Assembly (NCBI GenBank): GCA_913776615.1
Contig: CAJYPK010000033.1
Location: 62,001 to 126,000, forward strand
From: an uncultured Hymenobacter sp.
GTDB taxonomy: Bacteria > Bacteroidota > Bacteroidia > Cytophagales > Hymenobacteraceae
DNA length: 64,000 bases
Reading direction: 5' to 3'
Both the position numbers and the translations under genes were made by a program. The notes below the pieces were generated by a model. It worked only from the letters and a program-made list of their open reading frames with translations, was not told where the DNA came from and ran no database searches. Below are positions 7,849-16,680 of this stretch, in pieces; position 1 is the stretch's first letter, and each line of letters starts with the position of its first letter.

Positions 7849-9105
7849 TTAGGCGCGGCGCAGTTCCAACACGGTTATTTCGGGGAGGAAACCCGTCCGC
7901 ATGGGCACGCCCAGGTAGCCGAGACCCACGTTCACGTACAGCTTTTGGCGGCCCTGCTCGTAGAGGCCCGCCCATTGCGGGTACGAGTACTGCACGGGGC
8001 TCCACTTGAAAAAAGGCAGGTTGATGCCAAACTGCATCCCGTGGGTGTGGCCGCTGAGTGTGAGGTCAATATCTTGGTAATCCAGTACTTGGGCTTCCCA
8101 GTGCGAAGGATCGTGCGAGAGCAGGAGCTTGAAGGGCGCGTTGCCGCTGGCCGCGTGGGCCTGGGCCAAGTTGCCGTGCTTGGGGAACTGAGGGTGGGCA
8201 CTCCAGTTTTGCACGCCCAGCACGGCCAGCTCGTCGGTACCGCGCCGGATGGTGTGGCTTTCGTCGAGCAGCAGCCGCCAGCCGATTTTGGCGTGATTCT
8301 GGGCCAGCCGCCGCAGGTTTGCGCGCTTGGCTTCGAGGCTGGGCCACTGCACGTAGTCGCCGTAGTCGTGATTGCCGAGAATGGAAAAAATCGGTAGCTC
8401 CGACCGGATGCCCGCCAGCGCCGCAATGTGCGGCTCGACCTCGGTAGCAATATTATTGACCAGGTCGCCGGTCATCACGATGAGGTCGGCTTGCTGAGCG
8501 TTGATGAGCGCCACGGCCCGCTCCATCGGCTCCGGGTTGCCGTTGAAGGAGCCGGTGTGTAAATCAGATATTTGCAGTATTTTAAAGCCTTCGAAAGCCG
8601 CCGGTAGATTGGGATAGCGCAGCACTACGCGGCGTACGGTGTAATCGGTTTTGCCCTTCACCATGCCCCACAGCATGGCCAGCAGGGGCACCAGCCCCAG
8701 CCCCAAGGCCAGCCGGCTGATAAACTGACTGCGGGTAAGCGCTTGCCCGCTTGCCGCCGGGGCCGGGCTGCCAAACCCTCGCACTGCCCAGCGCCCCAGG
8801 CGCGTGAGGTCTTCGAGCAGCAGCGGAAAGATGACGACTATCTTGGCCGCCAGCAGTGCCAGCGGCAGCACAAACAGGTAGCTTTTCAACTCACTTTCCC
8901 CCTTGTGGCGCGTGAAAATGGCCCAGATACCCACCGCCCAGATGCCCAGCGTCAGCAGCCAGTAGCCGATGGTGAGGCCCCGGCGCCCGTCGGGGCTAGT
9001 CGGCGCGAAGGCCGTGCGTACGGCCAGGTAGCCATAGGTTTCGGCCACCAGGATGGCCAGCAGAAGACTCCAGAGTAAAACGGGGTTGCGCATAGTAGAG
9101 GGCAA
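7849..9105 (-). CDS. Membrane-anchored calcineurin-like metallophosphoesterase
   Basis: A 418-residue protein. Residues 8-100 hold about four transmembrane segments and a further one lies near 130-148. The catalytic domain follows and carries the full metallophosphoesterase set: DLHTG (181-185), GDLVNN (213-218), GNHD (244-247), SHD (330-332) and GHTHG (352-356), which bind two metal ions. The layout matches the YkuE/YaeI-like group, whose members act on phospholipid pyrophosphates or related substrates at the membrane; the actual substrate is unknown. ATGs at 9105 and 9093 are both possible starts. It is divergent from radC. Confidence 0.9.
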   Translation of the reverse strand: MPSTMRNPVLLWSLLLAILVAETYGYLAVRTAFAPTSPDGRRGLTIGYWLLTLGIWAVGIWAIFTRHKGESELKSYLFVLPLALLAAKIVVIFPLLLEDLTRLGRWAVRGFGSPAPAASGQALTRSQFISRLALGLGLVPLLAMLWGMVKGKTDYTVRRVVLRYPNLPAAFEGFKILQISDLHTGSFNGNPEPMERAVALINAQQADLIVMTGDLVNNIATEVEPHIAALAGIRSELPIFSILGNHDYGDYVQWPSLEAKRANLRRLAQNHAKIGWRLLLDESHTIRRGTDELAVLGVQNWSAHPQFPKHGNLAQAHAASGNAPFKLLLSHDPSHWEAQVLDYQDIDLTLSGHTHGMQFGINLPFFKWSPVQYSYPQWAGLYEQGRQKLYVNVGLGYLGVPMRTGFLPEITVLELRRA

Positions 9106-9207
9106 AACGGCCGGCCGCTGTTTTGGTTGGCGGGCGCGGCGGCGGCTCGGGCTGACGCATGGGCTGCTGGTTTACTTTATATTGCGCGGCTATAATTCAG
9201 CTCCCGT

Positions 9208-9966
9208 ATGCTTCCTGATTTCCTGTCTGCCGCCGCCGATGACGACGACAATTTGCCCGCCTCCGCGCCCTACGCCGCCCCCGCCAGCTTCGGGATCAAG
9301 AGTTGGGCGGAGGAGGACCGCCCGCGCGAAAAAATGGTGCAGAAGGGCCGCGCCGCCCTTTCCGATGCCGAGCTGCTGGCCATTCTGCTGGGCTCCGGTA
9401 CTACCAAGCTCACGGCCGTAGACGTGGGAATGCTCATGCTGCAAGGGGTTGAAAATGATTTGAATGAATTGGCGCGCCTCAGCATCAAGCAGCTGTGCCG
9501 GCACCCCGGGGTGGGGCCAGCCAAAGCCATCACGGTAGTGGCGGCCCTGGAGCTGGGCCGCCGTCGCAAGGAGGCCGGGGCTGGCCGGCGGGTAACCATC
9601 AGCAGCTCGCGCGACATCTACCACCTCGTGCGTCCCGCCCTGCAAGATCTGCCGCACGAAGAATTCTGGGTGATTCTGCTCAACCGGGCCAACGTGGTGA
9701 TGCGCCAGGAAAAAATCAGCAGCGGCGGCGTAGCCGGTACCGTGGCCGACCCCAAGCTCATTTTCAAGCACGCCCTCGAAAACCTGGCCAGCAGCCTCAT
9801 CCTGGTGCACAACCACCCCAGCGGCAACCGCCAACCCAGCGGCGCCGACATCAGCCTGACCAAGAAGCTGAAAGAAGCCGGCGGGTTCCTCGACCTGCCC
9901 ATCCTCGACCACCTCATCTACACCGACAACGGCTATTTCAGCTTTGCCGACGAGGGCTTGCTGTAG
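9208..9966 (+). CDS. radC: RadC family DNA repair/JAMM protein
   Basis: A 252-residue RadC. It has an N-terminal UPF0758-type segment (WAEEDRPREKMVQKGRAALS), a helix-hairpin-helix (HPGVGPAKA, 99-107) and a C-terminal JAMM/MPN+ metalloprotease-like domain with HNHPSG (201-206) and Asp214 completing the zinc site. Despite the name, a role in recombination repair is not established; the fold suggests a metal-dependent hydrolase. The first ~25 residues are Asp/Ala/Pro-rich and variable, so a slightly later start is possible. A 39-bp inverted repeat begins 5 bp after the stop. Confidence 0.94.
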   Translation: MLPDFLSAAADDDDNLPASAPYAAPASFGIKSWAEEDRPREKMVQKGRAALSDAELLAILLGSGTTKLTAVDVGMLMLQGVENDLNELARLSIKQLCRHPGVGPAKAITVVAALELGRRRKEAGAGRRVTISSSRDIYHLVRPALQDLPHEEFWVILLNRANVVMRQEKISSGGVAGTVADPKLIFKHALENLASSLILVHNHPSGNRQPSGADISLTKKLKEAGGFLDLPILDHLIYTDNGYFSFADEGLL

Positions 9967-9970
9967 AGCA

Positions 9971-10080
9971 TGTAGCGTAAGCTTTAGCTTGCGGGCGAGC
10001 GGAGCGAGCAGCCACGTAAGCGAACGCCTCCTGGCGCAATCGCTCGCTCCGCTCGCCCGCAAGCTAAAGCTTACGCTACA
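9971..10080. repeat. Large inverted repeat (39-bp perfect arms)
   Basis: The left arm 9971-10009 and right arm 10042-10080 are exact reverse complements (TGTAGCGTAAGCTTTAGCTT... on the left). The 32-bp centre is GC-rich. The arms themselves contain the palindromic core AAGCTTTAGCTT. The structure would form a very stable cruciform or RNA hairpin between radC and the next gene. A diverged half-copy (GCAAGCTAAAGCTTACCCTA) occurs at 63299-63320, so it is a dispersed element. There is no T-tract, so it is not a classic terminator. Confidence 0.95.
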
Positions 10081-10097
10081 CCTGATTATTTTGCAGG

Positions 10098-10733
10098 ATG
10101 CGCAAGATTCTCTGGGCTGCTGGCTTGCTGGCAGTAATTAGCTTACTGATTTATAATTTCTCGGGTAGCTCGACCCCGCCCGCTGCGGCCGAAACCGGGG
10201 CTGCCTACGCCGCCCAGGTGCGGCAGGCGCGGGCGCAAAAGGATGCGGCCTTTCGTACGGCGGCTACTTCGCCCATTCCGGCGGCGCAGCGGGCGGCCTT
10301 CGGCGGCTTGCGCTATTTCAAGCCCGATGCCGCTTACCGCGTGGTGGCGCGGCTTACGCGGGCGGCCGGGATGGCTCCCATGCCGCTGGCCCTCACCGGC
10401 GGCGCGGCCGATGCCTACGTGCGCTGGGGCACCGCCGAATTTGAGTTGGGTGGCCAGCCCCAAAAGCTGAACCTATTGCAAAAGCAGGGCGACACCAAAG
10501 AGCTGTTTGTTCCCTTCACCGACCCCACCAACGGCGAGCAGACCTACGGCGGCGGGCGCTACCTCGACCTACCCGTACCCGCCCCGGAAGCCACGGAAAT
10601 CACGCTGGATTTCAACGCGGCCTATAGTCCATTTTGTGCCTACAACCACGACTACAGCTGCCCCCGCCCCCCCGCCGACAACCGCCTCACGGTGCCCGTG
10701 CTGGCGGGTGAGCAGGTGGCCCCTCAGGAGTGA
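10098..10733 (+). CDS. DUF1684 domain protein
   Basis: A 211-residue protein with an N-terminal membrane anchor or signal segment (residues 4-22). It then follows the DUF1684 pattern throughout: YAAQVRQARAQKDAAFR, a SPIPAAQRAAFGGLRYF segment, and the strongly conserved end with LFVPFTDPTNGEQTYGGGRY, LDFNAAYSPFCAYNHDYSCP and LTVPVLAGEQ. The Cys pair in FCAYNHDYSCP is a family hallmark. The family is common in Bacteroidota and Actinobacteria; its biochemical role is unknown. Its start lies only 18 bp after the large inverted repeat. Confidence 0.88.
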   Translation: MRKILWAAGLLAVISLLIYNFSGSSTPPAAAETGAAYAAQVRQARAQKDAAFRTAATSPIPAAQRAAFGGLRYFKPDAAYRVVARLTRAAGMAPMPLALTGGAADAYVRWGTAEFELGGQPQKLNLLQKQGDTKELFVPFTDPTNGEQTYGGGRYLDLPVPAPEATEITLDFNAAYSPFCAYNHDYSCPRPPADNRLTVPVLAGEQVAPQE

Positions 10734-10800
10734 GGCGAAAAATTGCGCGGGCAGTAATTGTCAAGAAAGAGAAATAATTCGGCAACTTGTGAACAGCCGG

Positions 10801-10808
10801 TAACTTTG
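10801..10808 (+). promoter_or_regulatory. Bacteroidota-type -7 element (TAACTTTG) upstream of pheT
   Basis: An exact match to the TAnnTTTG -7 consensus of the Bacteroidota primary sigma factor, 40 bp before the pheT ATG. A clear -33 TTG at the right spacing is not visible (TTCGG at about 10778 is the nearest). Confidence 0.6.
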
Positions 10809-10848
10809 CAGCCTGTGGCTGGCCCATCCAGCGCCGCCACTTTTTTGC

Positions 10849-13308
10849 ATGACTATTTCTTTCGACTGGCTTAAAACGCTCTTCCCCACCACGCTGCCCG
10901 CCGCCGAGGTGGCGGCCTTGCTCACCGGCTCCGGCCTCGAAGTGGAAAGCCTGGAGGAGCTGGAAAGCATTCCCGGCGGCCTGCGCGGCGTGGTGCTGGG
11001 CACGGTGCTTACCTGCGAGCGCCACCCCGACGCCGACAAGCTCAGCCTCACCACCGTGGCCGTGGGCGACGAGTCGCCCCGCCAAATCGTGTGCGGTGCC
11101 CCCAACGTGGCCGCCGGCCAGCGCGTGGTAGTGGCCTTAGAGGGCGCTACCCTGTACCCCAGCCAGGGCGAGCCCTTCAAAATCAAGAAATCAAAAATTC
11201 GCGGGGCGGCCTCCGAAGGCATGATTTGCGCCGAGGATGAAATTGGGCTGGGGCAGTCGCACGCCGGCATTATGGTGCTCGATACCGACCTGCCCGACGG
11301 CACGCCCGCCGCCGAGTATTTCGGCCTGGGCTCGGATACGGTGATTGAGATTGGTCTCACGCCCAACCGTGCCGATGCGGCCTCGCACTACGGCGTGGCC
11401 CGCGAGCTGCGCGCCCTACTGGGCCAGCCTGCCCACTTGCCCGACGTGAGCGGCTTCGCCGCTCCTGCCGCTGGCGACAACATTCAAGTTACCATTGAAG
11501 ACGACCAGGCTTGCCCGCGCTACGCCGGCCTGCTGCTCGACAACGTGCAGGTTGGCCCCTCGCCGGAGTGGTTGCAGCGCCGCTTGCGCAGCATCGGCCT
11601 CTCGCCGATCAATAACGTGGTGGACGTCACCAATTTCGTGCTGCACGAGCTGGGCCAGCCGCTGCACGCCTTCGATGCCGACCAGGTGGCGGGTGCCGCC
11701 ATCCGGGTGAAGCGCGCCGAGGCCGGCGAGAAATTCGTGACCCTCGACGGGGTCGAGCGTGCCCTGCTGGCCGACGACCTCGTGATTGCCGACGCCCACG
11801 GCGCGCCGCTGGCCCTGGCGGGCGTGTTCGGCGGTAAGAATTCAGGGGTAAGCGACGCAACTACCCGGGTATTTCTGGAAAGTGCCTACTTCGCGCCGGC
11901 CGTGGTGCGCCGCACCAGCCAGGCGCACGGCCTCAAAACCGACGCCTCGTTCCGCTTCGAGCGGGGTACCGATCCCTACATGGTGCCGCTGGCCCTGCGC
12001 CGGGCCGCGCTGCTGCTGCAAGAAGTAGCCGGCGCCCGCATCGCCGCACCGGTGGTCGATGAGTTTCCGCACCCCATCCCCACTAGCCAGGTGCGCCTGC
12101 GGCTGGCCCGCGTCACGCAGCTCATCGGCCAGGAGATAGGGGAGGAGCGCATCCGCGAAATTCTGGAAGGGCTGGGAATCAAGATTGAGCAGGAAAGCCT
12201 AACCGAGCCAACTTCTAACTCACAACTTCTAACTCATAACTCAAAGACGTGGCTGCTGGCCGTGCCGCCCTACAAAGTGGACGTAACCCGCGAGGCCGAC
12301 GTGATCGAGGAGATTCTGCGCATCTACGGTTTCAACAACGTGGCGCTCCGGCCCCACAACGCCGCTTCCTTCCTCTCGCCCTTCCCCAACCCCGACCCCG
12401 AGGTAGTGCGTCAGAAAATCGCCAGCCTGCTCAGCGGCCAGGGCTTTTCGGAAATCATCACCAACTCGCTCACCAACTCGCAGTACTTCGAGAAGGCCGA
12501 TGCACCCGACGAGAAGCTGGTGCGCATTCTCAACTACAATAGCCAGGACCTGAACGTAATGCGCCCCGCGCTGCTGCACTCGGGCCTGGAAGTGGTGCGC
12601 CACAACCTCAATCGCCGCCAGCGCGACCTCAAGCTCTACGAATTCGGCAAGACGTACCAGCGCACCGCCGCCGGTAAATACCAGGAGAAAACCGTGCTCG
12701 GCCTCTGGTTCACCGGGGCCGCCACCGCCGAAACCTGGCAGCACCCCAGCCAGAAGACGACTTTCCACGACGCGGCGGGCGCGGTGCAGCAGGTGCTGGC
12801 CGCCCTGGGCCACGCCCAGCCCGCGCCGCAGCCCACCCAGCATCCCTACCTGGCGGGCGGCTTGGCTTTGTTGGTGCAAAACCAACCCGTGGGCAACGTA
12901 GGGGCCGTATCGCCCCAGGTGCTTAAGCGCCTCGACGTGAGCCAGCCGGTGTGGTACGCCGAGCTGGACTGGGATTGGCTGCTCAAAAAATACAAGGCCA
13001 GCCTCGTGGCCCGCGAGTTGCCCAAGTTCCCCGAGGTACGCCGCGACTTGTCGCTGGTAGTTGATAAGAGCGTGACTTTCGAGCAGTTGCGTACCATCGC
13101 CCAGCGGACGGAGAAGAAGCTCTTGCAGGGGCTCAACGTATTTGACGTGTACGAGGGCGACCGCCTCGAAGCGGGCAAAAAATCGTATTCGGTCAGCTTC
13201 CTGCTGCAAGACCCCAGCCAGACGCTTACCGACCAGGCCATTGACCAGGTAATGCAGCGCCTCATGCAGCAATTTGAAAAGCAAGCCGGGGCGCTGATTC
13301 GGAAATAG
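10849..13308 (+). CDS. pheT: Phenylalanine-tRNA ligase beta subunit
   Basis: An 819-residue beta subunit of the alpha2-beta2 enzyme that charges tRNA-Phe. Domains are in the usual order: N-terminal tRNA-binding OB domain (about 40-150, with GTVLTCERHPDADKLS), B3/B4 editing region (FVLHELGQPLHAFDAD, about 210-390), B5 domain (about 410-500), a catalytic-core-like domain, and the C-terminal anticodon-binding FDX-ACB domain (ELPKFPEVRRDLSLVVDK onward). An in-frame simple-repeat insertion (12210-12245, residues 454-466, reading TSNSQLLTHNS) sits inside the B5 domain before TWLLAVPPYKVDVTRE. The reading frame remains intact. The alpha subunit gene is not adjacent. Confidence 0.97.
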   Translation: MTISFDWLKTLFPTTLPAAEVAALLTGSGLEVESLEELESIPGGLRGVVLGTVLTCERHPDADKLSLTTVAVGDESPRQIVCGAPNVAAGQRVVVALEGATLYPSQGEPFKIKKSKIRGAASEGMICAEDEIGLGQSHAGIMVLDTDLPDGTPAAEYFGLGSDTVIEIGLTPNRADAASHYGVARELRALLGQPAHLPDVSGFAAPAAGDNIQVTIEDDQACPRYAGLLLDNVQVGPSPEWLQRRLRSIGLSPINNVVDVTNFVLHELGQPLHAFDADQVAGAAIRVKRAEAGEKFVTLDGVERALLADDLVIADAHGAPLALAGVFGGKNSGVSDATTRVFLESAYFAPAVVRRTSQAHGLKTDASFRFERGTDPYMVPLALRRAALLLQEVAGARIAAPVVDEFPHPIPTSQVRLRLARVTQLIGQEIGEERIREILEGLGIKIEQESLTEPTSNSQLLTHNSKTWLLAVPPYKVDVTREADVIEEILRIYGFNNVALRPHNAASFLSPFPNPDPEVVRQKIASLLSGQGFSEIITNSLTNSQYFEKADAPDEKLVRILNYNSQDLNVMRPALLHSGLEVVRHNLNRRQRDLKLYEFGKTYQRTAAGKYQEKTVLGLWFTGAATAETWQHPSQKTTFHDAAGAVQQVLAALGHAQPAPQPTQHPYLAGGLALLVQNQPVGNVGAVSPQVLKRLDVSQPVWYAELDWDWLLKKYKASLVARELPKFPEVRRDLSLVVDKSVTFEQLRTIAQRTEKKLLQGLNVFDVYEGDRLEAGKKSYSVSFLLQDPSQTLTDQAIDQVMQRLMQQFEKQAGALIRK
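12210..12245. repeat. Simple-repeat insertion within the pheT reading frame
   Basis: Two and a half copies of an AACTTCTAACTCA-type unit that interrupt the pheT coding sequence without shifting frame. The same words (AACTTCTAACTCATAACTCA) recur in the adk-obgE spacer around 53771-53795. Confidence 0.8.
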
Positions 13309-13365
13309 TAAGAAAAAATGACGCGCTTGTGTAATGCCAGGTGCGTCGTGACGAGTAACATTGTG

Positions 13366-13411
13366 GGCCGGTTGGACCGAAGGAGGTAGATACTTCTTGG
13401 TCCAACCGGCC
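13366..13411 (+). terminator. Hairpin between pheT and the M16 peptidase gene
   Basis: A 13-bp perfect stem (GGCCGGTTGGACC with GGTCCAACCGGCC) and a 20-nt loop that itself can pair GAAG with CTTC. It is followed by a pyrimidine-rich but interrupted T stretch. It may terminate pheT transcription. However, a TAACATTG element at 13356 just before it means it could also be the 5' leader of the peptidase gene, whose ATG is 21 bp later. Confidence 0.6.
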
Positions 13412-13431
13412 TTCTCACTTTTACTTCTGTT

Positions 13432-16400
13432 ATGAGTTCACGTTTTGCCTACCCCTGGCTGCTCGGCCTGGCCGTGGTAGCGGCCCCGGCCGCCGCCCAG
13501 AAAAAGCCTGCTACTACCAAGCCCGCGACCGTTAAAGCGGCCCCCACGGCTACCATCGGTAGCGCCCGCCTCGTGGAGAAGGTCGTTGCCAAGCCCGGCG
13601 AGCTGGTTATTCCCTACGAAAAATACGTGCTGCCCAATGGCCTGACGGTCATTATCGCCGAAGACCACTCCGACCCGCTGGTGCACGTTGACGTAACGTA
13701 CCACGTAGGCTCGGCCCGCGAGCAAATTGGTAAGTCAGGCTTCGCTCACTTCTTTGAGCACATGATGTTCCAAGGCTCCGACCACGTCGGCGATCAGCAG
13801 CACTTCAAGCTCGTGACGGCGGCTGGCGGCACCCTCAACGGCAGCACCAACCAAGACCGCACCAACTACTACGAAACCGTCCCGAGTAACCAGCTCGAAA
13901 CGGCTATGTGGCTCGAAGCCGACCGCATGGGCTTTTTGCTCGATGCGGTAAGCCAGAAAAAATTTGAGATTCAGCGCGCGACCGTGAAAAACGAGCGCGG
14001 CCAGAACTACGACAACCGTCCCTACGGCCTGGCCAGCGAGTACATCTCCAAAACGCTTTATCCCTACGGCCACCCGTACTCGTGGCTGACCATCGGCTAC
14101 CTCAAGGACCTCGACAACTCCAACGTCGATGACCTCAAGAACTTCTTCCTGCGCTGGTACGGCCCCAACAACGCGACCCTGACGGTGGGCGGCGACGTCA
14201 CGGCCGCCCAGGTGCTGAAATACGCCGAGAAATACTTCGGCCCCATCAAGCGTGGGCCGGCCGTGCCGGTGCAGAAGCTGCCCGCCCCCGTGCTCACCGC
14301 CGACCGCTACGTGAGCTACGAGGACAACGTGCGTTTCCCGATGCTGCAAATGGTGTTCCCGACGGTGCCCCACGGCCACCCCGACGAAGCCGCCGTGGAT
14401 GCCCTAGCCGACATCATCGGCGGCGGCAAAACGTCGTTGCTCTACAAAAACCTCGTGAAGCCCCAAAAGGCGGTGCAGGCCCAGGCCTACCAACGTAATT
14501 CGGAGCTGAGCGGTGAGCTGGCAATGGTAGCGCTGGCCCTGCCCGGCAAAAGCCTGGACAGCACGGCGGTGGTAATGCGCAATACGCTGAAGGAGCTGGA
14601 GAAAACCGGTATCAGCGACGAGCAGGTGGCTCGCTACAAGGCCAGCACCGAGGCGCAGCTCATCAACAGCCTCAGCAGCGTGAGCGGTAAGGTCAGCCAG
14701 CTCGCTGCCAACCAGACGTTCTTTGGTAATCCCAACCGCCTGCCCGTTGATCTCAAGGAATTGCGCAGCCTCACCAAGGCCGACGTGCAGCGCGCCTACG
14801 ACAAGTACCTGCGTGGCAAGCACGCCGTTATCCTGAGCGTGGTGCCCAAGGGCAAAACCGATGAGGTAGCAGGTAAGGACAACTACACGGCTTCCCCGGC
14901 GGGCTACGTGGCCCCCAACTACGGCTACGAGGGCCTGAAATACGTGAAGGCTACCGATACGTTTGACCGCTCGAAACAGCCCGCCGCCGGCCCCAACCCG
15001 GTGGTGAAAGTACCCGCCATCTGGCAGGATAAGTTTGGTAACGGCCTCAAGCTCATTGGTACCAAAAATACCGAGCTGCCCACCACCACGATGCTGCTCA
15101 CCGTTGAGGGTGGCCATCGGCTGGAGCAGGCCAACCCCGGCAAGGCGGGCATCGCCTCCCTCACGGCGCAAATGCTGAACGAGGGCTCGGAAAAATATAC
15201 TAGCGAGGAATTTGCCGCCGCCCTCGACCGCTTGGGCAGCACCGTGCAGGTGTACGCCACCGACGACAACACCACAGTGTACGTGCAGAGCCTCACCAAG
15301 AACCTGCCCGCCACCCTAGCCCTGCTCGACCAGCGCCTGCTGCACCCGCGCTTCGACGCTGCCGATTTTGATCGCCTCAAAAAGCAAACCTTGCAAGGCA
15401 TTGCCAACCAGGTAACCCAGCCCGTTACCATTGCCAATAATGCCTACGCCCGCCTGCTCTACGGTCAGAACGACATCATGAGCGTGCCGGTGAGCGGGAC
15501 TACCGCCAGCGTTTCGAGCATCAGCCTCGACGACGTGAAGCAGTTTTACCAGCAGAATTACTCGCCCAGCGTGAGCTTTCTCACCGTAGTGAGCGACCAG
15601 GACCAGGCGGCCATTGAGCCCTCCCTGGGCTTCCTCAAGAACTGGGCGGCTAGGCCCGTTACCCTGCCCGTGGCCAGCACCCCAGCCCAGCCCGACAAAA
15701 CCAAGATATACTTTATCGACAAGCCCGGCGCGGCGCAATCCGAAATCCGGGTGGGCTACCTCACCCCGCTGGCCTACGACGCCACCGGCGACTACTACCG
15801 GGCCAACCTCGCCAACTATCTGCTCGGGGGGGCTTTCAACTCGCGCATCAACCTGAACCTGCGCGAGAATAAGGGCTATACCTACGGTGCCCGCTCGGGC
15901 TACCAGGGCACGCGCTACTTCGGTCCCTACACGGCCCAGGCCGGCGTGCGCGCCGATGCCACGGCGGCCTCGGTGAAGGAGTTCATGAGCGAAATTCAGA
16001 ACTACCGCAACGGTATCTCCGACGAGGAGCTGGCCTTCCTGCAATCGTCGGTGGGCCAGAGCGATGCCCTGCGCTACGAAACCGGCCAGCAGAAAGCCGG
16101 CTTCCTCTCGCGCCTCGTCGAGTACAACCTCCAGCCCGACTACGTAAACCAGCAGGCGACCATCCTCAAAGCCCTCAAGAAGGAGGATGTGCAAGCCTCG
16201 GCCCAGAAATACCTGCCGGCCGATAAGATGTACATCCTCGTAGTAGGCGACCGTGCCAAAGCCTTCCCCGGCCTCTCGCAGCTTGGCTACGACGTGCAGG
16301 AATTGGACCCCAGCGGCGCACCCGTTGCGGCTGCGGCCGCCCCGGCCCCGACGGCTGCCCCCGGTGCCCCAGCCACGTCTGCCATGCCCGACGGCAAAAC

Positions 16401-16458
16401 CAAAACCGAGACGCCCGAGGGCGGCAAGGTGAAAACCAAGAAGAAGCGGGCCGAATAA
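13432..16458 (+). CDS. Secreted M16 family zinc peptidase (two tandem M16 halves)
   Basis: A 1008-residue exported insulinase-type peptidase. A signal peptide (about 1-22) is followed by the active half, with the inverted zinc motif HFFEH (106-110) and the downstream KNERGQNYDNRPYG segment that supplies the third zinc ligand. The second half (about 520-940) has the same fold but lacks HxxEH, and shows the substrate-binding RENKGYTYGARSGY motif. The arrangement matches periplasmic pitrilysin-like processing peptidases that form a closed peptide-degrading chamber. The last ~60 residues are Ala/Pro-rich, then strongly basic (KTKTETPEGGKVKTKKKRAE), like the tails of other exported proteins in this window. 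A terminator follows. Confidence 0.93.
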   Translation: MSSRFAYPWLLGLAVVAAPAAAQKKPATTKPATVKAAPTATIGSARLVEKVVAKPGELVIPYEKYVLPNGLTVIIAEDHSDPLVHVDVTYHVGSAREQIGKSGFAHFFEHMMFQGSDHVGDQQHFKLVTAAGGTLNGSTNQDRTNYYETVPSNQLETAMWLEADRMGFLLDAVSQKKFEIQRATVKNERGQNYDNRPYGLASEYISKTLYPYGHPYSWLTIGYLKDLDNSNVDDLKNFFLRWYGPNNATLTVGGDVTAAQVLKYAEKYFGPIKRGPAVPVQKLPAPVLTADRYVSYEDNVRFPMLQMVFPTVPHGHPDEAAVDALADIIGGGKTSLLYKNLVKPQKAVQAQAYQRNSELSGELAMVALALPGKSLDSTAVVMRNTLKELEKTGISDEQVARYKASTEAQLINSLSSVSGKVSQLAANQTFFGNPNRLPVDLKELRSLTKADVQRAYDKYLRGKHAVILSVVPKGKTDEVAGKDNYTASPAGYVAPNYGYEGLKYVKATDTFDRSKQPAAGPNPVVKVPAIWQDKFGNGLKLIGTKNTELPTTTMLLTVEGGHRLEQANPGKAGIASLTAQMLNEGSEKYTSEEFAAALDRLGSTVQVYATDDNTTVYVQSLTKNLPATLALLDQRLLHPRFDAADFDRLKKQTLQGIANQVTQPVTIANNAYARLLYGQNDIMSVPVSGTTASVSSISLDDVKQFYQQNYSPSVSFLTVVSDQDQAAIEPSLGFLKNWAARPVTLPVASTPAQPDKTKIYFIDKPGAAQSEIRVGYLTPLAYDATGDYYRANLANYLLGGAFNSRINLNLRENKGYTYGARSGYQGTRYFGPYTAQAGVRADATAASVKEFMSEIQNYRNGISDEELAFLQSSVGQSDALRYETGQQKAGFLSRLVEYNLQPDYVNQQATILKALKKEDVQASAQKYLPADKMYILVVGDRAKAFPGLSQLGYDVQELDPSGAPVAAAAAPAPTAAPGAPATSAMPDGKTKTETPEGGKVKTKKKRAE

Positions 16459-16484
16459 CTCCGCCCGCTGCATCATGCCAAAAG

Positions 16485-16510
16485 AGCCCACCGTATCGGT
16501 GGGCTTTTTT
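16485..16510 (+). terminator. Terminator of the M16 peptidase gene
   Basis: A 9-bp stem AGCCCACCG with CGGTGGGCT, 3-nt loop, T-tract; 26 bp after the stop codon. Confidence 0.93.
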
Positions 16511-16680
16511 AGTTTTAAGCAATTGGTTAAGAGGCTTTATTGCGGTAGCTGCCGTCAAGGCCTGGCAGTGGGAGAGGGGCTGGCGCGCAACCGCCGGCCT
16601 GGTGACCCTGTCAGTTGCCGCGGCCGCTGATTTTCTTTGTAAGCCATCTGGTTCAAGCCGCTTCTTTTTCTACTTTCTGC

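Noticed and set aside
12241..13284. 347-codon minus-strand frame opposite pheT
   Set aside because: Shadow frame opposite conserved PheT domains.
15316..16491. 391-codon minus-strand frame opposite the M16 peptidase
   Set aside because: Shadow frame; the peptidase motifs and terminator are on the plus strand.
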